A stretch of 64,000 nucleotides of DNA from Psychrobacter sp. I-STPA10 (GTDB lineage: Bacteria > Pseudomonadota > Gammaproteobacteria > Pseudomonadales > Moraxellaceae): NCBI RefSeq assembly GCF_021012795.1, contig NZ_VFYU01000001.1:62001-126000 (forward strand). Reading direction: 5' to 3'. Shown here piece after piece: positions 28,401 to 39,655 of the stretch. The notes beneath the pieces are model-generated. The model was not told where the DNA came from. It saw only the letters and a program-made list of their open reading frames with translations, and did not search any database. The stretch's first letter is position 1. Each line of letters opens with the position of its first letter. The translations under genes and the position numbers were made by a program.

Positions 28401-29204
28401 AGAATCAGCTCCTTCAACCGTTACATTGCTATCAGTTGCACCAACTTGATTGGCTACCCCTAAGGTTTTGCTGGTTAACCGACCACCATTTTTTATGGTT
28501 AAGTTTCCTGTACCAAAATTACCAACTAAAGCAGAATCTTTAACTGTGATTTTGCTATTTGTACCATCAATAATGGTATTACCAGTACTGTTTTTCTCAG
28601 CAGCAACATAAAAGTTGCCTGTATTAATATTACTTGTATCTTTTACGGTTAATAATCCTGTTGCGTTTGATAAGTTACCAATAAGTAAGTCATCCTTAAT
28701 ATTGACAGTTCCATTATTAGTAACTGTTAACTCTCCGTTAGATTGGTGACCCACAGCTGCTAATTTAGTATCAAACTGGGCATTATTAACAGTGACTTTA
28801 GCGGTATTATCGACACCAATAGCACTACCTTCACCTGCTTCAACCAAAGCATTATTTTCAATTGTTACATTCGTAGGTGGCGTTGTTGTTTGACCTGTTA
28901 TTTTTGTACCAAAATTAATTTGGTGGTCAGGATTTTGAAAATTAGTGCCAGTGCCAGATATGATAACATCTCCATTAATGGCAATACTTTCATCAAATTT
29001 ATGGGTTTGTCCATCATCATAAGTCACCGCCATCGCTGACCCTGATAATCCCATCATGGCAATCACCAAACCTTTTAGAGTGAGTGCTTTTTTTGCAGTA
29101 GTTTGTGACTTACCAGAGGCTTTGCCACGAGATTTAGCAATTTCTGAGACACATTGGTATACACCCAATGAGCGATTAAAAACGATACGATAGACATGAT
29201 TCAT
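25479..29204 (-). CDS. Type V (classical) autotransporter adhesin with a KPTDP repeat tract
   Basis: 1241-residue outer-membrane autotransporter. It begins with an extended signal peptide region (MNHVYRIVFNRSLGVYQ...) and a hydrophobic core ending AMA near residue 60. The passenger (about 60-660) is made of beta-helix-forming repeats rich in Asn, Thr and Gly (TVNNAQFDTKL, LNITNNGKLNSNNVDI). Residues 678-872 are 39 tandem KPTDP units. A C-terminal beta-barrel (about 960-1241) ends in Phe, as needed for the Bam complex. The Pro-rich stalk probably spaces the passenger from the cell surface. AGGAA precedes the ATG. Adhesion or aggregation is the likely role, by family. Confidence 0.9.
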   Translation of the reverse strand: MNHVYRIVFNRSLGVYQCVSEIAKSRGKASGKSQTTAKKALTLKGLVIAMMGLSGSAMAVTYDDGQTHKFDESIAINGDVIISGTGTNFQNPDHQINFGTKITGQTTTPPTNVTIENNALVEAGEGSAIGVDNTAKVTVNNAQFDTKLAAVGHQSNGELTVTNNGTVNIKDDLLIGNLSNATGLLTVKDTSNINTGNFYVAAEKNSTGNTIIDGTNSKITVKDSALVGNFGTGNLTIKNGGRLTSKTLGVANQVGATDSNVTVEGADSTLAINESIHIGTNDTASLNITKAGTVTADRMGVGDGSIDSSKAKGTVTITDANSTLTIDNDLVIGISGVGTLNITNNGKLNSNNVDIAQLDGSQGTINISGGGQWNNENLITVGTGGSGSQATINIKGKNSQITTMDLAVANTNGNGTVNITDNANITASRLTQIGGYNTQSANATGTLTVNNATFTTPTTIVGAFGSGTLNINNNGVVKTGIIERATNSQKSVVNFDGGTLELTESNPEIFRNFTDTNTITIKSGGATINTQQHTARVYDNAKITGNGNFIKTGTGLLAMATPVKQWTGETHINQGTLRLDGDYTMRDGEVLAVALNSADDYGKLVVKGSADIRKGKLQVNASDAVQKMEGSPEWKNVVKADQRTGKFKEVADNSPIVDFEADYSDANAVHLKMVDPNTKPTDPKPTDPKPTDPKPTDPKPTDPKPTDPKPTDPKPTDPKPTDPKPTDPKPTDPKPTDPKPTDPKPTDPKPTDPKPTDPKPTDPKPTDPKPTDPKPTDPKPTDPKPTDPKPTDPKPTDPKPTDPKPTDPKPTDPKPTDPKPTDPKPTDPKPTDPKPTDPKPTDPKPTDPKPTDPKPTDPKPTDPKPTDPKPTDPKNTNFVQAVNKQGNTSAYGIAAVLDEVVHDRVTTGNNKLADQLIIDTLNFSESQVAEVANQLQPLFMGATNRIITDSNHVVSDTIANHDKATTAHNVWAKVIGNDTSHDAENSVTGYDAKSYGAVVGIDTPVTSDLNLGVALSYVQNDADTQGYQLEHKFTAKNWQVLGYGNYAANDSTQVNFHAGAGKSDVNGERHLAVLSKAIAHADYSVDTLQAGFGVDHRIGSTQQNVTPFANVSYAKATSDAYKETGAGVYNLNVDENTYESMRWTAGIKVAQPITPQLALTGQLAAALENGDKHSDVSASFTSMPNASFTTIGQEVGREIGIAGIGLSYTPTANSKIGINYRGEWRDNYKDQGAAIVLQTTF
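26587..27171 (-). repeat. 39 tandem 15-bp repeats encoding KPTDP
   Basis: 585 bases, exactly 39 units of a 15-bp motif (plus-strand GGATCAGTGGGCTTC and variants), inside the autotransporter gene. Units differ at the wobble positions only, so every unit still encodes Lys-Pro-Thr-Asp-Pro. Because 15 is a multiple of three, gain or loss of units changes stalk length without a frameshift. Confidence 0.95.
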
Positions 29205-29411
29205 GATGAGATTCCTATTTTTAGTAAATCCATTTGTAATTTCGAACTAACAGAATGTTTGAGTAGCAGTGCAGTATAGTATAAATATTTAGAAAATTTT
29301 CGTATCTCTATATGATATTTTTGTATATCGTTTTAATGAGTTTACTGTTTATTGCAATAATAAAGTATTGAATATGTTGTATTATTTATATTATAAATTA
29401 GATATTGTTAG

Positions 29412-29451
29412 TAAAAAACGCACACCCAATCCTGAGTGTGCGTTTTTGGTT
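29412..29451 (-). terminator. Terminator downstream of thiC (copy 2)
   Basis: Same 40 bases and same orientation as 25398-25437, here between the thiC stop and the start of the autotransporter gene. The stem is AAAACGCACAC with GTGTGCGTTTT. It is the expected end of the thiC transcript. Confidence 0.85.
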
Positions 29452-29484
29452 TCTATATTTAAAACTTATAACAGAAACGATGCC

Positions 29485-31745
<2,261 letters not shown>

Positions 31746-32186
31746 CTTATATAGCTGGAAACATATCTGTATATAGTAACAGAGTTTTTAAAGGTTATTA
31801 GGGGTTAAAAACTCATGTACAGCAAAAAAATGCAATTCAATGGCATGATACAACAATTTTATGCGTTATTTTAACAAAAAATATACTGACCAGAGTGAGA
31901 ATAATTCTTATTTACAATAACTTAACAAAAAAATAATTATTTCATCAAAATGTCATATTTTGACGGCAAACTACTGAGCATACAACTGACAACAGATAAG
32001 TTTGTTTCAGTCGTTCACACCATCAAGTAATGAAAGTAATGATTAGTTGCTAAAACTTATCAAATCGTCAGTCAATCATTCAAATTAACATCTTATTAAG
32101 TTATTAAGACAAAGTTTATCAGTCAAAAATATTAGGTTTAAGTTATCACTAATTTTATTAGAGCATTTAATTTTTAGGAGTTAAGC
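31746..32186. promoter_or_regulatory. Divergent control region between thiC and pstS, with a possible Pho box
   Basis: About 440 A/T-rich bases without a gene. It holds the thiC promoter (minus) and the pstS promoter (plus). At 31950-31971 the bases ATGTCATATTT and TTGACGGCAAA form two 11-base half-sites resembling the PhoB consensus (CTGTCATAAAT), which fits phosphate-starvation control of pst. The match is partial, so this is a suggestion. The pstS ribosome binding site is AGGAG at 32176-32180. Confidence 0.4.
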
Positions 32187-33353
32187 ATGCGTTATTCACT
32201 ACTAGCCGTCGCTGTTGCCAGTGTTCTTTCATTAGCTGCGTGTGATAAAAAATCAGATACCGATACAGCCGCTGCCACAGATACAACCGCTGCTACAACT
32301 GACACCACAGCCCCTGCTACTGATACTTCAGCCACAGCAAGTACCTTTAAGTCAGCAGAAAACATTGCAATGAATATTACTGGTGCAGGTGCATCATTCC
32401 CACAACCTATCTATGCTAAATGGTCAGCTGACTATAACGCTGCTACTGGTGGACAAGTTAACTATCAATCAATCGGTTCTTCAGGTGGTATCAAACAAAT
32501 TACTGCCAATACCGTTGATTTTGGTGCATCAGATGCGCCAATGACCGCAGAAGAGCTTGAAAAAGAAGGCTTAATCCAGTTCCCAACAGTTATCGGTGGT
32601 GTTGTTCCTGTGGTTAATATTGATGGTATTGAGCCAGGGCAATTGCATCTTGATGGTGAAAGTCTGGCCAATATTTATTTGGGTAAAATTACTAAGTGGA
32701 ATGACCCTGCATTGGTAGCACTAAACCCAGATGTGACGCTGCCAGATGCTCCCATCACCACTATTTTCCGCTCAGATGGTTCTGGTACGACATTTAACTT
32801 TACCGACTATCTTGCCAAAGTATCTTCTGATTGGGCAAATACGGTTGGTGTTGACAAAACCGTTAAATGGCCAACATCTGCCTCAGGTGCAGCGGGTAAA
32901 GGTAACGAGGGCGTAGCAAGCTATGTCAACCGTACTCCTAACTCAATTGGTTATGTTGAGTATGCTTATGCGAAGCAAAATAACATGTCACATGCTGCGC
33001 TAAAAAATGCGGCAGGCAATGTGGTACAACCATCTGCTGAAACCTTTGCTGCTGCTGGTGACATTGACTGGTCACAATATCCAGGTTTTTATAAAGTGAT
33101 TACTAACTCAGAGACTGACCAAGCATGGCCAATCGCTGCTGCTACCTTTATTTTAGTCCATAAAAATCCACAAGACCCTAAACAAGTGGCAGGCGTACTC
33201 AACTTCTTTGATTGGGCTTATACCGATGGTGACCAAGCTGCGATTGATTTGGACTATGTGCCATTCTCAGACAAAGCGGTTGGACTATTCAAAGAAAGCT
33301 GGAAACAAGTCGTTGGCTCAGACGGTCAGCCAGTATATACCCCAGCTTCATAA
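32187..33353 (+). CDS. pstS: Phosphate ABC transporter substrate-binding lipoprotein PstS
   Basis: 388-residue periplasmic phosphate receptor. It has a lipoprotein signal (MRYSLLAVAVASVLSLAAC, Cys at residue 19) and a Thr/Ala/Asp-rich linker to about residue 55. The PstS fold follows, with ITGAGASFPQPIYAKW, YQSIGSSGGIKQI, DFGASDAPM and RSDGSGTTFNFTDYL, which bind phosphate. It delivers phosphate to PstCA. AGGAG lies 7 bases before the ATG. A hairpin separates it from pstC and may favour higher PstS output. Likely PhoB-controlled. Confidence 0.96.
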   Translation: MRYSLLAVAVASVLSLAACDKKSDTDTAAATDTTAATTDTTAPATDTSATASTFKSAENIAMNITGAGASFPQPIYAKWSADYNAATGGQVNYQSIGSSGGIKQITANTVDFGASDAPMTAEELEKEGLIQFPTVIGGVVPVVNIDGIEPGQLHLDGESLANIYLGKITKWNDPALVALNPDVTLPDAPITTIFRSDGSGTTFNFTDYLAKVSSDWANTVGVDKTVKWPTSASGAAGKGNEGVASYVNRTPNSIGYVEYAYAKQNNMSHAALKNAAGNVVQPSAETFAAAGDIDWSQYPGFYKVITNSETDQAWPIAAATFILVHKNPQDPKQVAGVLNFFDWAYTDGDQAAIDLDYVPFSDKAVGLFKESWKQVVGSDGQPVYTPAS

Positions 33354-33380
33354 GACCCAAAACTAATTAAAATTCTTGCA

Positions 33381-33412
33381 CCAAGTAAATACTGAGATGA
33401 GTGTTTACTTGG
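33381..33412 (+). other. Intercistronic stem-loop between pstS and pstC
   Basis: CCAAGTAAATACT pairs with AGTGTTTACTTGG in a 13-bp stem with one T-G pair and a 6-base loop. No T run follows, so it is more likely an mRNA stabiliser or partial attenuator than a full terminator. It fits the usual excess of PstS over the membrane subunits. Confidence 0.6.
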
Positions 33413-33523
33413 CATTGTCTTATCTTATTTTATGCTCATTTTTGGTGATTTTGATGTGGTTTTTAAATGAGCATGGTGCAGTATATTTATATTGAAGAAA
33501 TCTTATATTTTAATGGGGCTCTT

Positions 33524-34474
33524 ATGGCAAATCTTGAATCTCAATTAGCAAAACAAAAGCGATATGATGCCATTTTTGTCAATGCCACCAAAGCCTTTGC
33601 AGTATTGGTGCTGCTGTCATTAGGTGGCATTTTGGTTTCATTGATTATTGGTGCTTGGCCAAGTATGCAAGCGTTTGGTCTTGGTTTTTATACCAGTAGC
33701 GAATGGGATACGGTCAATGAGCAGTTTGGGGCATTAGCACCAATCTACGGTACATTAGTCACCTCTGTTATTGCGATTGCGATTGCTGTACCAGTGAGCT
33801 TTGGTATTGCCATATTTTTAACCGAACTGTGCCCAGGATTTTTAAGAAAACCACTTGGTATTGCCATTGAGCTACTTGCTGGTATCCCCTCCATTATTTA
33901 TGGCATGTGGGGATTATTTGTGTTTGCGCCATTTTTTGGTGACCACATTGAGCCATGGTTGATTAAGCATGTAGGTGATGTGCCAGTCATAGGTAAGTTA
34001 TTTACAGGGGTGCCAATGGGGATTGGTATGTTTACCGCCTCATTAATTTTGGCGATTATGATTATTCCCTTTATTGCCGCCACCATGCGTGATGTGTTCT
34101 CAGTTGTGCCTGATTTATTAAAAGAGTCTGCCTATGGTATGGGTGCGACGACATGGGAAGTGATGTTTAAGATTATCTTGCCTTACACCAAAGCAGGGGT
34201 CGTCGGTGGGGTGATTTTAGGTTTAGGACGTGCACTGGGTGAAACCATGGCAGTCACCTTCTTGATTGGTAATACCTTTAATATCAATCCAAGCTTGTTT
34301 GGCTCAGGGGTGTCGATTACCTCAGCACTCGCCAATGAATTTGCCGAAGCATCGAGTGAACTACATCTGTCCTCACTACTGCATCTGGGTCTGATTTTGT
34401 TCATTATTACCTTTATTGTGCTGTCTATTTCTAAGTTTATGTTGATGCGTATTGATAAAAGAGCAGGTAACTAA
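33524..34474 (+). CDS. pstC: Phosphate ABC transporter permease PstC
   Basis: 316-residue inner-membrane permease with about six hydrophobic helices and the permease-ATPase contact loop [31 protein letters not shown] (EAA motif). It pairs with PstA to form the phosphate channel. The frame is open from 33467, but the ATG at 33524 ([15 protein letters not shown]) is preceded by GGGG and gives the normal family length. It is the second gene of the pst operon. Confidence 0.95.
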   Translation: MANLESQLAKQKRYDAIFVNATKAFAVLVLLSLGGILVSLIIGAWPSMQAFGLGFYTSSEWDTVNEQFGALAPIYGTLVTSVIAIAIAVPVSFGIAIFLTELCPGFLRKPLGIAIELLAGIPSIIYGMWGLFVFAPFFGDHIEPWLIKHVGDVPVIGKLFTGVPMGIGMFTASLILAIMIIPFIAATMRDVFSVVPDLLKESAYGMGATTWEVMFKIILPYTKAGVVGGVILGLGRALGETMAVTFLIGNTFNINPSLFGSGVSITSALANEFAEASSELHLSSLLHLGLILFIITFIVLSISKFMLMRIDKRAGN

Positions 34475-34578
34475 TGTGCAGGTTGATTCATCGCTGATGA
34501 TAGATTGATAAAAGCCTGTTTTAAATAGATTGCTTTATATCTAGGTAACAATGACTGATTGAATCATGAGGAAAAAAT

Positions 34579-35478
34579 ATGCAACAAGTCAGTATGGCAT
34601 CTGAGCCTGTTCTAAGCTTTGAACAACGTATGAATACAGGGCTTTATCGTAAGCGACGCATATTGAATATGTTGGGCTTAGGATTTGCCATGTTATCAGT
34701 GGTATTCGGGTTAACTTGGTTATTTTTAATCTTGTTCCAATTATTTTTTGAAGGGGCACAAGGTTTAATCCAATTGCCAATCTTTTCGATGGATACACCG
34801 CCACCGAATACTGAAGGTGGTTTGCGTAACGCCATTGTCGGTTCGGCAATGTTGGCAGTATCAGGGTTATTGATTGGTGCGCCAGTGGGTATGATGGCAG
34901 GTATTTATCTGGCAGAGTTCTCGCAAGGCAGTTGGCTGGGTAAAGTCACCCGCTTCTTAAATGATATTTTGCTATCTGCACCATCTATCGTCATTGGTCT
35001 ATTTATTTATACCTTAATGGTATTACCTCAAGGTCGTGGCTTCTCAGGTTGGGCAGGGGCATGCGCCTTGGCACTCATTGTTATTCCTGTGGTGGTACGT
35101 ACCACTGAAAATATGCTTAATCTTGTACCCAATACCTTACGTGAAGCGGCTTATGCCCTTGGTACACCGAAGTGGAAGCTGGTTAGTAGTGTGACGATTA
35201 AAGCTGCAAAAGCAGGTTTGACCACAGGGGTACTATTGGCATTTGCCAGAATCACAGGTGAAACCGCACCCTTACTATTCACTGCCTTTAATAATCAGTA
35301 CTTTAGTATGAATATGGATAAGGCAATGGCAAACTTACCCAACACCATTTATCAATTTGCCATGAGTCCAGCTGCTAACTGGCATGAGCTAGCATGGGCT
35401 GCCGCCTTACTGATTACACTGGCTGTATTGACGCTCAATATTCTAGCACGCTTGATTGGCGGTAAAGAGCATAAGTAG
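34579..35478 (+). CDS. pstA: Phosphate ABC transporter permease PstA
   Basis: 299-residue inner-membrane permease, the partner of PstC. The EAA-type loop TLREAAYALGTPKWKLVSSVTIKAAKAGLTTG couples it to PstB. The segment TGETAPLLFTAFNNQYF is conserved in PstA. About six helices are predicted. GAGG precedes the ATG. It is 104 bases after pstC and 70 bases before pstB. Confidence 0.95.
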   Translation: MQQVSMASEPVLSFEQRMNTGLYRKRRILNMLGLGFAMLSVVFGLTWLFLILFQLFFEGAQGLIQLPIFSMDTPPPNTEGGLRNAIVGSAMLAVSGLLIGAPVGMMAGIYLAEFSQGSWLGKVTRFLNDILLSAPSIVIGLFIYTLMVLPQGRGFSGWAGACALALIVIPVVVRTTENMLNLVPNTLREAAYALGTPKWKLVSSVTIKAAKAGLTTGVLLAFARITGETAPLLFTAFNNQYFSMNMDKAMANLPNTIYQFAMSPAANWHELAWAAALLITLAVLTLNILARLIGGKEHK

Positions 35479-35548
35479 TCAGCGGCTGATGTCAATTTGC
35501 TGATATAAATTTTTAACCCATTGCACTATTAGACGATTGGAACTTATT

Positions 35549-36469
35549 ATGAATGATGTTATTGAGAAAAAAACGGTAAAAGGCGCAGCAGCTCCACAAA
35601 CAGCAGCCACAGGTAGCTTATTACAGCAACCAACGACAACCAATACACCAAATGCTCAGCCTGATACTGCTAGTTTCCAAGCACAAACTGTAGCAGATAT
35701 GCCATTGAATATGCCACCAGCCAAACTGCAAATCCGTGATTTATGCTTTTATTATGGTGACTTCAAAGCATTAAAAAACATCAATATTGATATTCCAGAA
35801 AAAAACGTCACCGCCTTTATTGGTCCTTCTGGCTGTGGTAAATCGACGTTATTGCGTACCTTTAATCGTATGTATGATTTATATCCTGGTATGCGTGCAG
35901 AAGGTCAAATCAATCTTGATGGCAAAAATATCTTGGATAAAGATATTGATGTCAATTTATTGCGTGCACGTGTGGGTATGGTGTTCCAAAAACCAACGCC
36001 ATTTCCAATGTCAATTTATGATAATGTTGCCTTTGGGGTTCGTTTATACGAAAAATTGAGCAAATCCGAGCTAGATGAGCGGGTAGAGTGGGCACTTAAA
36101 AAATCTGCGTTATGGCCAGAAGTCAAAGACAAGCTAAAAGCATCTGGTTTATCACTCTCTGGTGGTCAGCAGCAGCGTCTATGTATCGCTCGCGGTGTGG
36201 CGACCAAGCCTGAAGTATTATTACTTGATGAGCCAACCTCTGCCCTTGACCCCATCTCAACAGGTTCGATTGAAGATTTGATTGAAGATTTAAAAAATGA
36301 CTACACCATTGCCATTGTTACCCATAATATGCAGCAAGCAGCACGTGTGTCTGACTATACCGTTTATATGTATTTAGGGGACATGGTTGAGATGGGTGAA
36401 ACAGATCAAATCTTTACCAATCCACAGCAAAAAGCAACTGAAGACTATATTACTGGACGTTATGGCTAA
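35549..36469 (+). CDS. pstB: Phosphate ABC transporter ATP-binding protein PstB, with an N-terminal extension
   Basis: 306-residue ATPase of the phosphate importer. Walker A is [14 protein letters not shown] (about residues 88-101), the signature is [15 protein letters not shown], Walker B is [16 protein letters not shown], and the switch His lies in [14 protein letters not shown]. PstB is usually about 250-260 residues; this one has about 50 extra Gln/Thr/Pro/Ala-rich residues at the N-terminus, likely disordered. The start at ATG 35549 has TTGGA upstream. Its stop overlaps a downstream ATG (TAATG at 36467-36471). Confidence 0.95.
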   Translation: MNDVIEKKTVKGAAAPQTAATGSLLQQPTTTNTPNAQPDTASFQAQTVADMPLNMPPAKLQIRDLCFYYGDFKALKNINIDIPEKNVTAFIGPSGCGKSTLLRTFNRMYDLYPGMRAEGQINLDGKNILDKDIDVNLLRARVGMVFQKPTPFPMSIYDNVAFGVRLYEKLSKSELDERVEWALKKSALWPEVKDKLKASGLSLSGGQQQRLCIARGVATKPEVLLLDEPTSALDPISTGSIEDLIEDLKNDYTIAIVTHNMQQAARVSDYTVYMYLGDMVEMGETDQIFTNPQQKATEDYITGRYG

Positions 36470-36900
36470 TGTTTTCTCAGAATAAAAAGCCAGATGCCAT
36501 TCAGTCATCACTAGATAATCAGATACCTAGTGATGGCAATCAAAATCAACTCAAATCATTAAACTTATTACACCCACAAACAAGTAGACAGCAAGGTCAA
36601 ACAGAAGATACCTTAGGTAGCCAATTAGATAACCAGTCCGCAATGCAGCATGTAGCTAATAAAGTAGTGGATAGGGCTACTGAGGGTATGAATGACCATT
36701 TTATCAATGCTAATTTTATGAGTGATGATGACATGGTCAATAGTGAGTTAGCAGGTGTATATCAGCGGCTTGGTATTATTGTTGCTGCAAAAGTTAGCCC
36801 TAATTCGCTTGAGTCACATGTGCCTATTGCATCTGCTGATGACATATCAACTAACCATAAAAAAACAATAAAATGTCATAATAAAAAAGGACAGTTTCTG

Positions 36901-37680
36901 ATGAACACACTTGATAAGCACACCTCCAAAAGCTTTGATATGGAGTTGGAAGAGACAATTAGCCTATTTTTAAAAATGGGTAATACTGCGGTCAATCAAG
37001 TTGCTAAGGCAATACATGCACTCATTGATGCTGATGAAGTATTGGCAAAAGAGGTTATCAAAGCCGATCATGACATCAACCAAATGGAGATTGATCTTGA
37101 TGAGTTGATATTGTTGTTGGTTGCCAAACGTCAGCCTGCTGCTGTTGATTTACGCTTGATTATGGCGATTAGTAAAGGGGTGGTTGATCTTGAGCGTATC
37201 GGTGACGAAGCGGTTAAGATTGCCCAAATGGCAGTACAAGTAGTGGAAGAGGGCAGCTCACCACGGGGCTATTCAGAAGTACAGCACTTAAGTAACCAAG
37301 TACGTTTGATGACCCACAATGCAATGGAAGCTTTTTCACACCAAGATGTTGATCAGGCATTTGATGTGATGCGTAATGATGGCGTCATTAATGAGGAATA
37401 TCAGTCAGCTACTCGCTCATTAATGACCTATATCATGGAAGATTCACGTCATGTATCCAAAGTTATTAACATTATGTGGGTGCTACGTGCCTTAGAGCGT
37501 ATTGGAGATCATGCGCGTAACATTGCTGAGTTGGTCATTTACTCCAGTAGTGGCACAGACGTACGTCATACGGACTTTAGTCAAGTTGAGAAAACCATTC
37601 AAGAAGTCACAGAGCAAAGAGCTGCACGCCAAGCATTAACTGACAGTCAAATCTCAGAGAGCAATATAGATAACAAATAG
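36901..37680 (+). CDS. phoU: Phosphate signalling regulator PhoU
   Basis: 259-residue all-helical PhoU with its two three-helix bundles. Conserved E/D-rich metal-binding motifs occur in each half (VVDLERIGDEAVKIA and LRALERIGDHARNIAEL). PhoU couples the Pst transporter to the PhoR-PhoB two-component system and limits phosphate uptake. I chose the ATG at 36901 because AAGGA lies just upstream and it gives the family length. The same frame is open back to an ATG overlapping the pstB stop at 36469, adding 144 residues with no recognised domain. Last gene of the pst operon; a terminator follows. Confidence 0.9.
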   Translation: MNTLDKHTSKSFDMELEETISLFLKMGNTAVNQVAKAIHALIDADEVLAKEVIKADHDINQMEIDLDELILLLVAKRQPAAVDLRLIMAISKGVVDLERIGDEAVKIAQMAVQVVEEGSSPRGYSEVQHLSNQVRLMTHNAMEAFSHQDVDQAFDVMRNDGVINEEYQSATRSLMTYIMEDSRHVSKVINIMWVLRALERIGDHARNIAELVIYSSSGTDVRHTDFSQVEKTIQEVTEQRAARQALTDSQISESNIDNK

Positions 37681-37811
37681 ATAACAAGCCTAAAGATTAA
37701 TACCAACTCTTTAACATGACCTACCTTTGTCAAACTCGCTTAGCTTACTGGTACTTATTTTCCTTGGTAGGCTAATTAATAGAGATAGTATAACAATGTA
37801 GCGTTAACAAA

Positions 37812-37850
37812 AAATACCCCACAGTCTTTATTGAGTGCGGGGTATTTTTA
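37812..37850. terminator. Bidirectional terminator between phoU and yggX
   Basis: AAATACCCC pairs with GGGGTATTT over a loop of about 18 bases, with A-rich and T-rich flanks on either side. It serves the convergent phoU and argH-yggX transcripts. Confidence 0.8.
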
Positions 37851-37883
37851 TTATGTCAGCTATAAAATTAGCTATTTACTTAT

Positions 37884-38180
37884 TTATGTATTTTGCTCAG
37901 GTGTCCAGCCTTGTGGACGCTCATAATCTGCGTTGTCCAAAAACTTATCACGCTGCTCGGTCAAAAACTTTTTGGCTTCAGGATCCATCATACTTAAATG
38001 GTTTTCGTTAATTAGCATGGTTTGATGTTCTAGCCACTCATCCCATGCTTTTTTGGATACCGTGTTTTGAATCTCTTCCCCTGCTTTATTAGGAAAAGGG
38101 GGATGTGGCATTTTGGGTAAATCTTGTTTATATTTACGGCAAAATACCAAGTTGGCTTTGGGGTCAAATGTCTGGGTCAT
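37884..38180 (-). CDS. Fe(II)-trafficking / oxidative damage protection protein YggX
   Basis: 98-residue small cytoplasmic protein. Family features are [11 protein letters not shown] with the single conserved Cys, [33 protein letters not shown], and the C-terminal ERPQGWTPE. YggX proteins protect iron-sulfur clusters from oxidative damage and are linked to iron handling. AAGGAT precedes the ATG. It lies 29 bases after argH on the same strand, so it is probably its co-transcript. Confidence 0.95.
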   Translation of the reverse strand: MTQTFDPKANLVFCRKYKQDLPKMPHPPFPNKAGEEIQNTVSKKAWDEWLEHQTMLINENHLSMMDPEAKKFLTEQRDKFLDNADYERPQGWTPEQNT

Positions 38181-38209
38181 TATTTTATCCTTATATAATT
38201 AGCTTATTC

Positions 38210-39655
38210 TTAATTAAACTTCTCTAAACGCTCATGTCCACGTTGTATGGCTTGTTTTACCTGATTGGGTGCAGTACCACCCAAATGGTCACGGGCAGCA
38301 AGCGAGCCCTCAAGGGTCAAATAATCAAACACATCATCGCTAATAGCCTCACTAAACTGCTGTAATTTCTCAAGCGGCAATTCGCTTAAATCACATTTTT
38401 CCTCAATTGCCAATGCTACCGCATTACCGACCACCTCATGGGCATCACGAAACGCCACTCCATGACGCACCAAATAATCTGCCAAATCAGTCGCTGTGGC
38501 ATAGCCTTTCATCGTGGCAGCACGCATATTGTCTTTATTGGGAGTGATATTGGGCAGCATATCCACAAATGCTAATAATGAACCTGTAAGCGTATCCACA
38601 CAATCAAATAACGGTTCTTTGTCTTCTTGATTGTCTTTATTATAAGCAAGTGGCTGGTTTTTCATCAATGTTAATAAGGTGGTTAACTGACCAAATACCC
38701 GTGCTGCCTTGCCTCGTACCAACTCTGGCACATCAGGATTTTTCTTTTGTGGCATGATTGATGAGCCAGTACAAAAGCGATCTGGGATTTGCACAAAGCC
38801 AAACTGAGCAGACATCCATAGGATAATCTCTTCGCTCATGCGTGATAAATGCATCATCAAAATAGACGCTGCTGCCGTAAACTCGATGGCAAAATCACGG
38901 TCAGAGACGGCATCCAATGAGTTTTGGCAAATACCCTCAAAGCCCAGCAATTTAGCAGTAATGGTGCGGTCAATAGGGAAGGTCGTGCCTGCCAAAGCAG
39001 CACTGCCAAGTGGCATTTGGTTAATACGTTTGCGTGCATCAATGAGCCTGTCAGTATCACGATTTAGCATCTCAAACCACGCCATCACATGATGCCCAAA
39101 GCTGACTGGTTGTGCGGTTTGTAGATGGGTAAATCCGGGCATGATGGTATCAGTATGTTGCTCAGCTAACTTTAATAAACCAGATTGTAGTTTAACCAGT
39201 AAGGCAATGATATTATCCACCTCTTCACGTAGCCATAAGCGAATATCGGTTGCCACTTGGTCGTTACGACTGCGCCCTGTGTGTAGCTTTTTACCCACCA
39301 CACCTATCAAATCAGTCAGTCGTGACTCAACATTCATATGCACATCTTCAAGCGTAATCGACCAGTTAAACTCACCTGCATCAATCTCTTGTTGCACTTG
39401 CTTGAGACCATCGATGATGGTATTCACCTCATCTTGGGTCAAAATACCGCATTTTCCGAGCATGGTCGCATGGGCGATTGAACCTTGAATATCATGACGA
39501 GCAAAGCGTTGGTCAAAGCCAACGGAGGCAGTAAAAGCAGCAACAAAGCCATCAGTGGCTTCACTAAAACGACCGCCCCACATTTGTTGGCCTTGGGTAG
39601 TGTCATTATTGGCTTGAGTGGTATTTATATTCGTCATATTAGATTGTTCAGACAT
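38210..39655 (-). CDS. argH: Argininosuccinate lyase
   Basis: 481-residue enzyme of the fumarase/aspartase superfamily, last step of arginine synthesis. The signature [12 protein letters not shown] (catalytic Ser loop) and the conserved MWGGRFSE start, [16 protein letters not shown] and FTHLQTAQP motifs are all present. The first about 24 residues ([24 protein letters not shown]) are a polar extension, so the start could be one of the inner Met codons. In pseudomonads argH sits beside algZ-algR; here algR faces away across an 864-base gap. Confidence 0.96.
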   Translation of the reverse strand: MSEQSNMTNINTTQANNDTTQGQQMWGGRFSEATDGFVAAFTASVGFDQRFARHDIQGSIAHATMLGKCGILTQDEVNTIIDGLKQVQQEIDAGEFNWSITLEDVHMNVESRLTDLIGVVGKKLHTGRSRNDQVATDIRLWLREEVDNIIALLVKLQSGLLKLAEQHTDTIMPGFTHLQTAQPVSFGHHVMAWFEMLNRDTDRLIDARKRINQMPLGSAALAGTTFPIDRTITAKLLGFEGICQNSLDAVSDRDFAIEFTAAASILMMHLSRMSEEIILWMSAQFGFVQIPDRFCTGSSIMPQKKNPDVPELVRGKAARVFGQLTTLLTLMKNQPLAYNKDNQEDKEPLFDCVDTLTGSLLAFVDMLPNITPNKDNMRAATMKGYATATDLADYLVRHGVAFRDAHEVVGNAVALAIEEKCDLSELPLEKLQQFSEAISDDVFDYLTLEGSLAARDHLGGTAPNQVKQAIQRGHERLEKFN

